Source: an uncultured bacterium (GTDB taxonomy: Bacteria; Bacillota; Clostridia; Lachnospirales; Lachnospiraceae). Taken from it: DNA of 7,392 nt. A program made the position numbers and the translations under genes. Each line of letters opens with the position of its first letter. Positions within the stretch are counted from its first letter, which is position 1. The DNA lies in NCBI GenBank assembly GCA_948467735.1, contig CAOKFN010000084.1, forward strand, positions 1-7,392, read 5' to 3'. Of the stretch, positions 1-5,588 are shown piece after piece. The notes under the pieces were generated by a model. The model worked only from the letters and a program-made list of their open reading frames with translations, searched no databases and was not told the DNA's origin.

Positions 1-7
1 AGGCTTT

Positions 8-34
8 ATGCGGCCTGTAGGCATTTTTCTTATT
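8..34 (+). terminator. Possible intrinsic terminator of an upstream gene, cut by the window edge
   Basis: A short GC-rich inverted repeat (GCC at 13-15 with GGC at 20-22, and ATGC at 8-11 with GCAT at 21-24 as an alternative) is followed at once by a T-rich tract, ATTTTTCTTATT. This is the general form of a rho-independent terminator, but both possible stems are weak and any better 5' arm would lie before base 1. It would end a + strand gene outside the window. Confidence 0.3.
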
Positions 35-71
35 GTGGAACTGTTAAAGACCCGGTTCCGGATAAATTCAG

Positions 72-100
72 ATGACAAAAACAAGGGATTATGTTATATT
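72..100 (+). promoter_or_regulatory. Sigma-70/SigA-type promoter for the first two-component operon
   Basis: A -35 hexamer ATGACA (72-77, five of six consensus bases) lies 17 bases before a -10 hexamer TATATT (95-100, five of six). The -10 is preceded by TG one base upstream (92-93), the extended -10 form. Transcription would start near 107, giving a leader of about 165 bases before the ATG at 274. The match is read directly from the sequence; its use is inferred from position and spacing. Confidence 0.7.
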
Positions 101-112
101 TAATGTGTTATT

Positions 113-228
113 CCCGCGAGCAATGAGCCAAGTGCCGTGCTTGCAAAGCCAACCCGTGCTTGGCAAAGCCAACCCGTGGTTGGCTTGAGCATAAAGCCAT
201 GGAACATGGCTTGGCGAATGTCGCGAGG
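113..228 (+). ncRNA. Structured 5' leader (nested stem-loops) before the LytTR-REC-wHTH gene
   Basis: An outer stem can form from CGCGA (115-119) with TCGCG (221-225) and continue as GCCAAG (127-132) with CTTGGC (210-215). The internal loop between them has GCAATGA on one side and GAATG on the other, allowing tandem G-A pairs next to the inner stem. Inside lie two strong hairpins: AAGCCAACC (166-174) with GGTTGGCTT (178-186) around the loop CGT, and AAGCCATG (194-201) with CATGGCTT (205-212) around GAA. A smaller one, TTGGC-AAA-GCCAA (160-172), overlaps the first. The outer GCCAAG stem and the 194-212 hairpin share bases 210-212, so they partly compete. No U-run follows, so this does not look like a terminator. 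It matches no riboswitch class I can name. It could be a cis-regulatory RNA leader or a dispersed structured repeat that landed between promoter and gene. Confidence 0.5.
137..183 (+). repeat. Tandem 19-20-base direct repeat inside the leader
   Basis: Two near-identical copies lie head to tail at 137-155 and 156-175, differing by one inserted G. They share an exact 16-base core, GCAAAGCCAACCCGTG, at 143-158 and 163-178. A third copy begins at 176 (GTGGTTGG) and then diverges. Because each unit contains both GCCAA and TTG(G)C, duplication creates several alternative hairpins. The pattern looks like a recent slippage duplication in a structured element. Confidence 0.75.
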
Positions 229-273
229 TAGTTGATTTTGGGTGAAGGAAACTCTATATGAGGAAATTGACAG

Positions 274-306
274 ATGCAGATTGCAATATGTGATGATGGC
301 GAGCAG
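274..306 (+). other. Receiver-domain remnant at the N-terminus of the fusion regulator
   Basis: Residues 1-11, MQIAICDDGEQ, resemble the start of the neighbouring regulator on the other strand (MIKVAFCDDDLST), that is, beta-1 plus the acidic pair of a receiver. There the LytTR domain begins after about 130 residues; here LytTR-like sequence begins by residue 13. The simplest reading is that an ancestral REC-LytTR gene lost almost all of its receiver in frame and kept its start. A chance resemblance over so few residues cannot be excluded. Confidence 0.6.
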
Positions 307-1356
307 GGGTTTGCCCTGAAGGTCAGGGACGGTATTATCAGGATAGCGTTTGCGCGGCTTGAATATGTGGAAGTTTTAAATAAGATTGTGAGTTTTCATT
401 TAACAGACGACGCGGTTTGGGAAGTGACGGCCGCTCTGGCGGATATAGAAGAAAAGCTTCTGCTCCGGCCGGAATTTTTGAAGGTTCATCGTTCTTATCT
501 GGTGAATTTAAGCTATGTTCAGGCGCTCAGCGGGGAGAGCATTGTGACGGACAATGGACATACGATTCCGGTGGCAAGACAGAGGCGCAGTCAGGTGCAG
601 GATGCCTATATGAGCTTTCTGCTGCATCGGGGGGAGACGCGGACAAGGGCGCCTGAAAAATCGGATCGTGCCAAGGGCCCGTGGCGTATTCTTCTGGTGG
701 ATGACGAGTCGGCTGACCGAACGCTCTGGGCGGAGATTCTGCGCGGCCATGGCTGTGTGGTGCAGTCTGCGGCAGGCGGGGAGGAGGCGCTTCGTCAGGC
801 GGCCGACGGCTTATATGACTGTGTGCTGCTCGATGTGATGCTTCCCGGGGAGGATGGGTTTTTGCTTTGCGAGAAGCTGGGCAGGCTGACAAATGCGCCT
901 GTTATTTTTTTGAGCAGCCTTACCGAGACTGAGAAACAGCTGAAGGGTTTTAGGGCAGGGGGCGCGGATTATATTACCAAGGATACCCCCGCCGGGCTTT
1001 TCTGGGCAAAGGTGGAAGCTCGGATCAAGATGGCCATGTCAGGCAGTCCCCGGTTCAGATCTGGTCCGCTGCTGCTGGATTTGGCAGGACGAAGGGTGCT
1101 GATTGACGAAAAGGAGGTGAACCTTACGCCTGTTGAGTTTGATTTATTGTGGCGTCTTTCCGAGCGGGAGGGGCATATCTTTACGCCGGAGGAGCTTTTC
1201 GGGATAGTATGGGGCGGAGCGCCGCAGGATGGAGGGCAGATGGTGCAGACGCATATGTCGCGCCTGCGGCGGAAGCTGGAAAAGGCGTGGAGAGAACATC
1301 GTTTTATTGAGACGGTTTGGGGACAGGGCTACCGCTTTGTATCACCAAAGCCGTGA
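274..1356 (+). CDS. Response regulator of unusual order: receiver stub, LytTR, full receiver, OmpR-type winged helix
   Basis: This 360-residue protein is a probable cytoplasmic transcription regulator with two DNA-binding domains. Residues 1-11 (MQIAICDDGEQ) look like the first strand and acidic pair of a LytTR-type receiver that then stops. Residues about 13-118 form a LytTR domain with the typical EYVEV (30-34) and FLKVHRSYLVN (68-78) stretches. After a charged linker comes a complete receiver (about 137-255): acidic pair D143/D144, phosphoacceptor D187 in LLDVMLPGEDG, S214 at the Thr/Ser position and K236, followed by DTP where KP is usual. A winged helix (about 264-357) has the VNLTPVEFDLL start, a VQTHMSRLRRKLE recognition helix and a VWGQGYRF wing. 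The ATG at 274 is the earliest possible start, since an in-frame TGA lies at 268-270; a GAGGAA Shine-Dalgarno sits at 260-265. The kinase gene follows 27 bases later, so the two are probably one operon. Domain calls are firm; the target genes are unknown. Confidence 0.92.
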   Translation: MQIAICDDGEQGFALKVRDGIIRIAFARLEYVEVLNKIVSFHLTDDAVWEVTAALADIEEKLLLRPEFLKVHRSYLVNLSYVQALSGESIVTDNGHTIPVARQRRSQVQDAYMSFLLHRGETRTRAPEKSDRAKGPWRILLVDDESADRTLWAEILRGHGCVVQSAAGGEEALRQAADGLYDCVLLDVMLPGEDGFLLCEKLGRLTNAPVIFLSSLTETEKQLKGFRAGGADYITKDTPAGLFWAKVEARIKMAMSGSPRFRSGPLLLDLAGRRVLIDEKEVNLTPVEFDLLWRLSEREGHIFTPEELFGIVWGGAPQDGGQMVQTHMSRLRRKLEKAWREHRFIETVWGQGYRFVSPKP

Positions 1357-1368
1357 GGGGGCGTAAAA

Positions 1369-1374
1369 AGGAGG
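1369..1374 (+). promoter_or_regulatory. Strong Shine-Dalgarno of the 7TM kinase gene
   Basis: A perfect AGGAGG lies nine bases before the ATG at 1384, in the 27-base gap after the regulator's stop. No promoter is apparent in that gap, so the kinase is probably translated from the regulator's mRNA with its own efficient initiation site. Confidence 0.85.
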
Positions 1375-1383
1375 GGCCAAAGT

Positions 1384-3297
1384 ATGACCCGGCAAAAGAA
1401 TTTGTGGCAGGTACTGGCAGTCTTAATGATAACGGCGATCTTTTTTACGGTGCTTTTCTATGGGGATAATAAATACGAGATGCCCCCTCCTTATGGAAAA
1501 TCAGGCGTGATAAACATAAACAGGAGGGATTTAAGGCGTGACAATCCCATTTTTCTGATTGACGGATGGCTACTTTCCGATGGGCGCGTCACCGATAAAC
1601 CTACTTATATCGGCGAATATTCCAATCTTCAGAGGGGAGATTTGCAGGTTTCGCCCCACGGGAGGGCATGTTATAGACTGACGCTGTGTTATGAGGGAGA
1701 ACCCGTTGTGGCGTCGGTGGATTTTCCGCAGTTATCCTCATGGTATCAAATCAGCCTGAATGGGACGCGGCTTGCGTCAGGCAGAGGAAACGGGCGCATT
1801 ACGTTCCTGATGACGCCGGGGGAGCATGTTCTGACTGTGGAGACTTCATCAAAGCTTGGATATTACAGCGGAATGTATTTTCCTCCTGCGTTGGGGATGA
1901 CGGGGACGCTTACACGGGCTGGCAATATCCAGAGCTTTGCATATGCCCTTGCTTTTCTTCTGCCGCTTTCGCTGGCGGCGTTCACTCTTTTTCTGTGGAA
2001 GACGGGAGGAAGTCTCAGCAGATGCTTCGGAATGCTGTGCTGCTGTTATGCGCTTTATATGTTCCGGTATTTTGTATTTCTTTTCTCCATGGAGGCGGCG
2101 CAGTATTGGTTTCTGGTACAGGGCGCGGCGTTATACGGCTTGTGCTTCTGCGTGGTACGGCTTACCGTCCTTGCCGCCGGAGCGGAAGGCGGCGGAGCGT
2201 GGAGGCGGGTGCGGGGCGTGCTGTTGCTGCTGCCTGCGGTTTTGATTGTCTTAGGTCTGTTGAGTCCGGCGGCAGCATGGGCGGTTTCTGCGCATGGGAG
2301 GCTCACCGACCTTTATTATGTATTTACTTTCATCTGTACCGTATTTTTTACCGCCAAGGGTGTGACGGTGAAAAGCCGGGAGAGCCGCTATACATTGACG
2401 GGCGGCGCGGTGTTTGGGGCGGGACTGCTTCACAACCTGTTTTTTTCCAACCATTTCGAGCCAATCCGTTTTTTCTGGCAGTTTGAGTGGTGCGGGCTTT
2501 TTCTGGTGGTGCTGTTTGGGGTGATGATGGTATTGCGCAGCCGCCGTATTCTGAGGGAGAATGATGAGCTTGCCAATCACCTTGAGGAACAGGTGAAGAA
2601 GCGCACCGAGGAAATCACCCTGCTCTTGGAGGAGCACAAGGCTTTCTTTTCCGATATGGCCCATGACCTAAAGGCGCCGGTATTTGCCACGCAGTCTTTT
2701 ATCGAGGCGATCCGCCGAAGCGGTGTGGGCGTGGATAAGGAGCTGTGCGGCTATCTTGATCAGGCGGAAGCCAGACAGAGGGAAATGACCCGCCGGTTAG
2801 AGGGGCTTTCCGCCGTCAATGCCCTTGATAAAATAGAAGAGGAATGGGTTCAAGTGTCGGTTTCGGAGCTGCTTTTGGAGCTTGATGCGGTCTATCATGG
2901 GGAAGCCGAGGTACAATCGGTGTATTTTTTTGTAAAGCCTCCGGAGCGGGATGTGTTTCTGACGGCTCAGCCGGAAAAATTGAATATACTTTTTGAGAAT
3001 CTGATTTACAATGCCCTTAGGGCGACGCCGCCCGAGGGCAGCATTACGGTGTCGGCAGAGGTCAAGGATGGCAGAATCCAGATAACCGTGGAGGATACCG
3101 GATGCGGGATTCCGGAGAGCGAGCTGCCGTTGATTTTTCGGCGGTTTTACGTGGGGGAGAATAACAGGGAAAACGGCACGGGGCTGGGCTTGTACATTGT
3201 CCGCAGCATTGTGGCCGAGCTTGGCGGCGTCATACAGGCTTATTCCAAGGTGGGAGAAGGTACGAAATTTGTCATGGAATTTTCCATAACAGAGTAA
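1384..3297 (+). CDS. Membrane sensor histidine kinase, 7TM (7TMR-DISM-like) type
   Basis: This 637-residue protein is probably the kinase that phosphorylates the upstream regulator. A first membrane segment (about 8-26) is followed by an extracytoplasmic beta-rich region (about 30-180) resembling the jelly-roll sensor domains of the 7TMR-DISM family. About seven hydrophobic helices follow (184-205, 213-235, 241-265, 278-302, 308-325, 336-355, 367-385), then a charged coiled-coil (about 386-420). The HisKA H-box is MAHDLKAP with H427. The ATPase domain has an N-box with N543, a G1 box DTGCGIP (571-577), an F-box FRRFY (585-589) and a G2 box GTGLGLYIV (598-606), so all catalytic elements look intact. 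There is no visible HAMP or PAS. An AGGAGG at 1369-1374, nine bases before the ATG, supports the start. The ligand is unknown; a carbohydrate or other small molecule is plausible from the fold only. Confidence 0.92.
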   Translation: MTRQKNLWQVLAVLMITAIFFTVLFYGDNKYEMPPPYGKSGVININRRDLRRDNPIFLIDGWLLSDGRVTDKPTYIGEYSNLQRGDLQVSPHGRACYRLTLCYEGEPVVASVDFPQLSSWYQISLNGTRLASGRGNGRITFLMTPGEHVLTVETSSKLGYYSGMYFPPALGMTGTLTRAGNIQSFAYALAFLLPLSLAAFTLFLWKTGGSLSRCFGMLCCCYALYMFRYFVFLFSMEAAQYWFLVQGAALYGLCFCVVRLTVLAAGAEGGGAWRRVRGVLLLLPAVLIVLGLLSPAAAWAVSAHGRLTDLYYVFTFICTVFFTAKGVTVKSRESRYTLTGGAVFGAGLLHNLFFSNHFEPIRFFWQFEWCGLFLVVLFGVMMVLRSRRILRENDELANHLEEQVKKRTEEITLLLEEHKAFFSDMAHDLKAPVFATQSFIEAIRRSGVGVDKELCGYLDQAEARQREMTRRLEGLSAVNALDKIEEEWVQVSVSELLLELDAVYHGEAEVQSVYFFVKPPERDVFLTAQPEKLNILFENLIYNALRATPPEGSITVSAEVKDGRIQITVEDTGCGIPESELPLIFRRFYVGENNRENGTGLGLYIVRSIVAELGGVIQAYSKVGEGTKFVMEFSITE

Positions 3298-3315
3298 GGA
3301 CGGCGGCTTTGCAGT

Positions 3316-4584
3316 TCACAGCAGTATGCGCAGAAGGAACAGACCATCCTTGACGGTAAAAGAGTATATGCCGCCGTAACGTTCCACAATGGCGCAGATA
3401 CTGCGCACGCCGATTCCGTGTTCCGGATGGGCCGTCACCGGAATTCCGTTGGAGAAGGGGACATATTCCTCACAGGAATTGGCAATCTGTAAAAACATTT
3501 TTCCTTTTTTCTCATATGCGGAGACGTCAATGGATGCGGGCAGTCCTGTTTTTGCCAGCTTCCGGCAGGCGTGCAGCGCATTTTCAAGGGCGTTGGACAA
3601 CAGCACACACCAGTCGCTTTCCGAGATTGGAATGTCCTGCGGAATCGCCGCCTTGATGGCGAGTGTGACGCCGCAGTCTGCGGCCCGTCCGAAAAAAGCG
3701 GAGAAGATAAGGTTTGCGGCTTCGTTTTCACAGAAAACGATTACTTTTGCCGCCTCGATTTCCAGACTGATTTTCTGTATATATGCCCGCGCCTGTTCGA
3801 GACGGTTGTTTTCGAGGCATGACAGGAGAAACTGCATGTGGTGCCGCAGATCGTGACGGCAGGCGCTGGATTTGAGCTGTGATTCGCGCAGAACGGCAAT
3901 TTCCCTGACGGCCTGCGCTACCTGCAGGTTCAGGATGTCCTGCGTCTGTTCCAGCCGGATACGGATGCGATTATCCTTCGAGATACGGAGCACAAAGATC
4001 AAATAGGACGCGCCGCAAATGAAAGGCATAAATTCCGTCACGGCCTGACTGCCTTCCGAAAGCAGATTTGTGTAGAACTTTGTCAGATAGTCATAACCGT
4101 AATATAGAAAAGGCACTAGGCCGAACAGGTACTTTTCCATCATCGGGTAATGAGAAAAGGATCGGACGGAGGGCGCCACAAAACGCAGCAGAAGCAAAAG
4201 CAGCGGCAGTGTGAGAGTAAGCTCAACAATATCCAGCATCAGCGTTCCGCCCGAGAACACTGACACTGCCAGAAGCGCAGTCCATTTGCGGAGCTGGCAG
4301 CAAAGATATGCGGTCAGAACCGAAATCAGCGGCCAAAGAAATTCTCCGCTTATCATCCAGAGTGTAATTGTCAGTGGAAGATGTGTAATGAGGGGATAAA
4401 AATATCTGACAATATACACATCGAACAAAAAAGTAACAACCCCCTGAAGCAGCATGATTAGGGACATGCTGGCAGCCAGAAACAGTTTCTTTCGCCGCGT
4501 CCAGCGGATATCGCAGAATCCGGCGGACAGCACCAGACCAAATACTCCCACGGAGGCAAGGTTTATGATAGGAACCATATTCAT
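3316..4584 (-). CDS. AgrC-like sensor histidine kinase (GHKL ATPase)
   Basis: I place the start at the ATG 4584-4582, which overlaps the upstream regulator's TGA (4583-4581) as ATGA, giving 422 residues. A longer reading from 4647 would run 67 bases into the regulator and add a polar 21-residue tail not expected before a membrane domain. The N-terminal half has about six or seven hydrophobic segments (roughly 4-22, 34-55, 61-79, 82-97, 102-138 as one or two, 151-166, 186-200). A coiled-coil (about 205-240) leads to the H-box RHDLRHH with H244 as likely phosphoacceptor. The ATPase part has an N-box LLSNALENALHAC (N331, N335), a reduced G1-like NSC (369-371) and a G2-like HGIGVRSI (389-396), the pattern of AgrC-type kinases rather than the HisKA class. 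It is probably the membrane partner of the LytTR regulator. No agrB or agrD peptide gene is seen nearby, so its signal is unknown. The Shine-Dalgarno (AGCAGG, 10 bases upstream) is weak, consistent with coupled translation. Confidence 0.9.
   Translation of the reverse strand: MNMVPIINLASVGVFGLVLSAGFCDIRWTRRKKLFLAASMSLIMLLQGVVTFLFDVYIVRYFYPLITHLPLTITLWMISGEFLWPLISVLTAYLCCQLRKWTALLAVSVFSGGTLMLDIVELTLTLPLLLLLLRFVAPSVRSFSHYPMMEKYLFGLVPFLYYGYDYLTKFYTNLLSEGSQAVTEFMPFICGASYLIFVLRISKDNRIRIRLEQTQDILNLQVAQAVREIAVLRESQLKSSACRHDLRHHMQFLLSCLENNRLEQARAYIQKISLEIEAAKVIVFCENEAANLIFSAFFGRAADCGVTLAIKAAIPQDIPISESDWCVLLSNALENALHACRKLAKTGLPASIDVSAYEKKGKMFLQIANSCEEYVPFSNGIPVTAHPEHGIGVRSICAIVERYGGIYSFTVKDGLFLLRILL
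4581..4584 (-). promoter_or_regulatory. ATGA stop-start overlap coupling the regulator and AgrC-like kinase
   Basis: On the - strand the bases ATGA contain both the start of the kinase and the TGA of the regulator. Such overlaps commonly couple translation of two subunits and keep their ratio steady. It decides the kinase start, since a second ATG two codons on (4578) has no better Shine-Dalgarno. Confidence 0.8.
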
Positions 4585-5318
4585 GAGATAAAGACCTGCT
4601 TTCTGCTGAATGCGTATTCCAGATAAAGCTTCTTGATTTCGGAGCATTTTCCGTGGGGGATGGGTATTTCCGCACGGCTGTCCATGGTAATAGCTTTGTA
4701 GGTAATATTATGGATATACTCCATGTTAATCAAAAAGGATCTGTGGGAACGCAGAAAATTTTCATAAGATTTTAGTTCATTGCACAAATCGTCCAGACTT
4801 CCGGCGCTTTCCAAGACGGTTCCGTTTTCCATATGAAGCGACAAAGTGCGTCCGATGACTTCGCAGTATTCCAGCTTCTCCAAATCGATTCGCGTGATAC
4901 CGCTTTTGCATTTCAGTATCAGACCGCGCTGCTGTGACTTCTTACATTCGTCCATAACGGAGTCCATCAATCGGAAGAAGCTTTCCGTCCATATGGGTTT
5001 CAGCTGATAGAAGAACGCTCTGACGGAATAGGACTGCACCGCAAATTCGGAGGAGGAGGTCAGAAAAATTATTTTAACGGCGCTGTCATACTGACGGATT
5101 TCTTGTGCGGTGCTGATTCCGTTTTCGCCGGGCATCATAATGTCAAGGAACAGGATGTCAAAGCGTATCCCTTTTTCGATGTCCGCAAGCAGTTCCAGAG
5201 GACTTTGAAAGGAGGAATACGAAATATCCCTGCCGTGTGCCGCGCGATATTGATCAAGCAGGATATTGAGTTCATTTAATGTGGACAAGTCGTCGTCGCA
5301 AAACGCTACCTTAATCAT
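4581..5318 (-). CDS. LytTR-family response regulator (AgrA/LytR type)
   Basis: This 245-residue cytoplasmic regulator has a receiver (about 1-125) with acidic residues D8/D9, phosphoacceptor D59 in LFLDIMMPGENG, T87 and K107 followed by P108, all the expected positions. A LytTR DNA-binding domain occupies about 131-238, with LEYCEV (149-154) and FLRSHRSFLIN (188-198). Length and order are normal for the family. The start is supported by GAGG at 5330-5327, eight bases before the ATG. It is the first gene of a two-gene operon with the AgrC-like kinase and diverges from the secreted repeat protein gene. Family members usually bind direct repeats upstream of target promoters; I could not find a convincing repeat pair here. 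The secreted protein gene is a likely target by position only. Confidence 0.93.
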   Translation of the reverse strand: MIKVAFCDDDLSTLNELNILLDQYRAAHGRDISYSSFQSPLELLADIEKGIRFDILFLDIMMPGENGISTAQEIRQYDSAVKIIFLTSSSEFAVQSYSVRAFFYQLKPIWTESFFRLMDSVMDECKKSQQRGLILKCKSGITRIDLEKLEYCEVIGRTLSLHMENGTVLESAGSLDDLCNELKSYENFLRSHRSFLINMEYIHNITYKAITMDSRAEIPIPHGKCSEIKKLYLEYAFSRKQVFIS

Positions 5319-5383
5319 GGTATTTTCCTCTTAAATAGGTGTAACCGCCGCAAAATGCAAATATAGGAATTTGATAATAATGC

Positions 5384-5413
5384 TTGACGCGGCAGTCAGG
5401 CATTTCCTATAAT
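5384..5413 (+). promoter_or_regulatory. Promoter of the secreted repeat protein gene
   Basis: TTGACG (5384-5389, five of six consensus bases) is separated by 18 bases from a perfect TATAAT (5408-5413). Transcription would start near 5420, leaving a leader of about 170 bases before the ATG at 5589. It is the best promoter match in the window. Confidence 0.75.
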
Positions 5414-5425
5414 ATCCTTAAGACG

Positions 5426-5472
5426 ATGGGAAGAAGCTGTAAAGTGTATTAGGGTTTATTGTCTTCTTCCAT
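5426..5472 (+). other. Stem-loop at the start of the secreted protein leader
   Basis: ATGG (5426-5429) and AAGAAG (5431-5436) can pair with CTTCTT (5463-5468) and CCAT (5469-5472), a ten-pair stem with one bulged G and a 26-base loop. A competing pairing is AAGAC (5420-5424) with GTCTT (5461-5465). It lies just downstream of the predicted transcription start, so it would be at the very 5' end of the mRNA, where stems often affect stability or initiation. No run of U follows, so it is not a typical attenuator. Confidence 0.4.
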
Positions 5473-5588
5473 TGCAGTGAGTCATTTATTACTATTAATA
5501 TAGCATACAAATCGGCACAAAAACCGTCGCGGGCGTGAAATGCGGCTGAAACTGCGCCAACGGTAAACGGGCTGACAGGATAAAGAAT

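Larger units (their letters stand above)
5319..5588. promoter_or_regulatory. Divergent regulatory region between the LytTR operon and the secreted protein gene
   Basis: These 270 bases hold no supported gene. They contain a clear + strand promoter, a long + strand leader with a stem-loop, and an 8-base inverted repeat, TATAGGAA (5362-5369) with TTCCTATA (5404-5411), whose centres are 42 bases apart. The right arm overlaps the + strand -10; the left arm overlaps a TATATT on the - strand (5365-5360) that could be the -10 for the regulator operon. That - strand site has no recognisable -35, so it may need an activator. No terminator and no clear LytTR direct repeat were seen. Confidence 0.6.

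Noticed and set aside
40..59. ACTGTTAAA and CCCGGTTCC as a LytTR direct-repeat site upstream of the first promoter
   Set aside because: The GTT cores are 12 bases apart, not the roughly two-turn period usual for such sites, and the flanking bases do not match.
72..188. A 38-codon + strand frame from ATG 72 to TGA 188
   Set aside because: It lacks a Shine-Dalgarno, starts inside the predicted -35 and runs through the hairpin repeats. The leader interpretation explains the bases better.
1740..2486. A 248-codon frame inside the 7TM kinase gene
   Set aside because: It is a shadow frame of a gene with complete kinase motifs, and its product has odd composition and no recognisable domain.
3274..3287. 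Near-palindrome ATGGAATTTTCCAT at the end of the 7TM kinase as a terminator
   Set aside because: The stem is AT-rich with a two-base loop and no following T-run, and it lies within the coding sequence.
3389..3856. A 155-codon + strand frame opposite the AgrC-like kinase
   Set aside because: It is antisense to the H-box and ATPase-coding region of an intact kinase gene and has no own Shine-Dalgarno or recognisable domain.
4585..4647. Upstream ATG (4647) as the AgrC-like kinase start
   Set aside because: It would overlap the regulator gene by 67 bases and add a polar tail before the first membrane helix. The ATGA overlap at 4584 is the usual arrangement.
5546..5571. Several CGTT/AGTT motifs on the - strand as LytTR sites near the secreted gene start
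   Set aside because: Spacing of 7 and 9 bases is irregular, and the position is far downstream of the predicted promoter.
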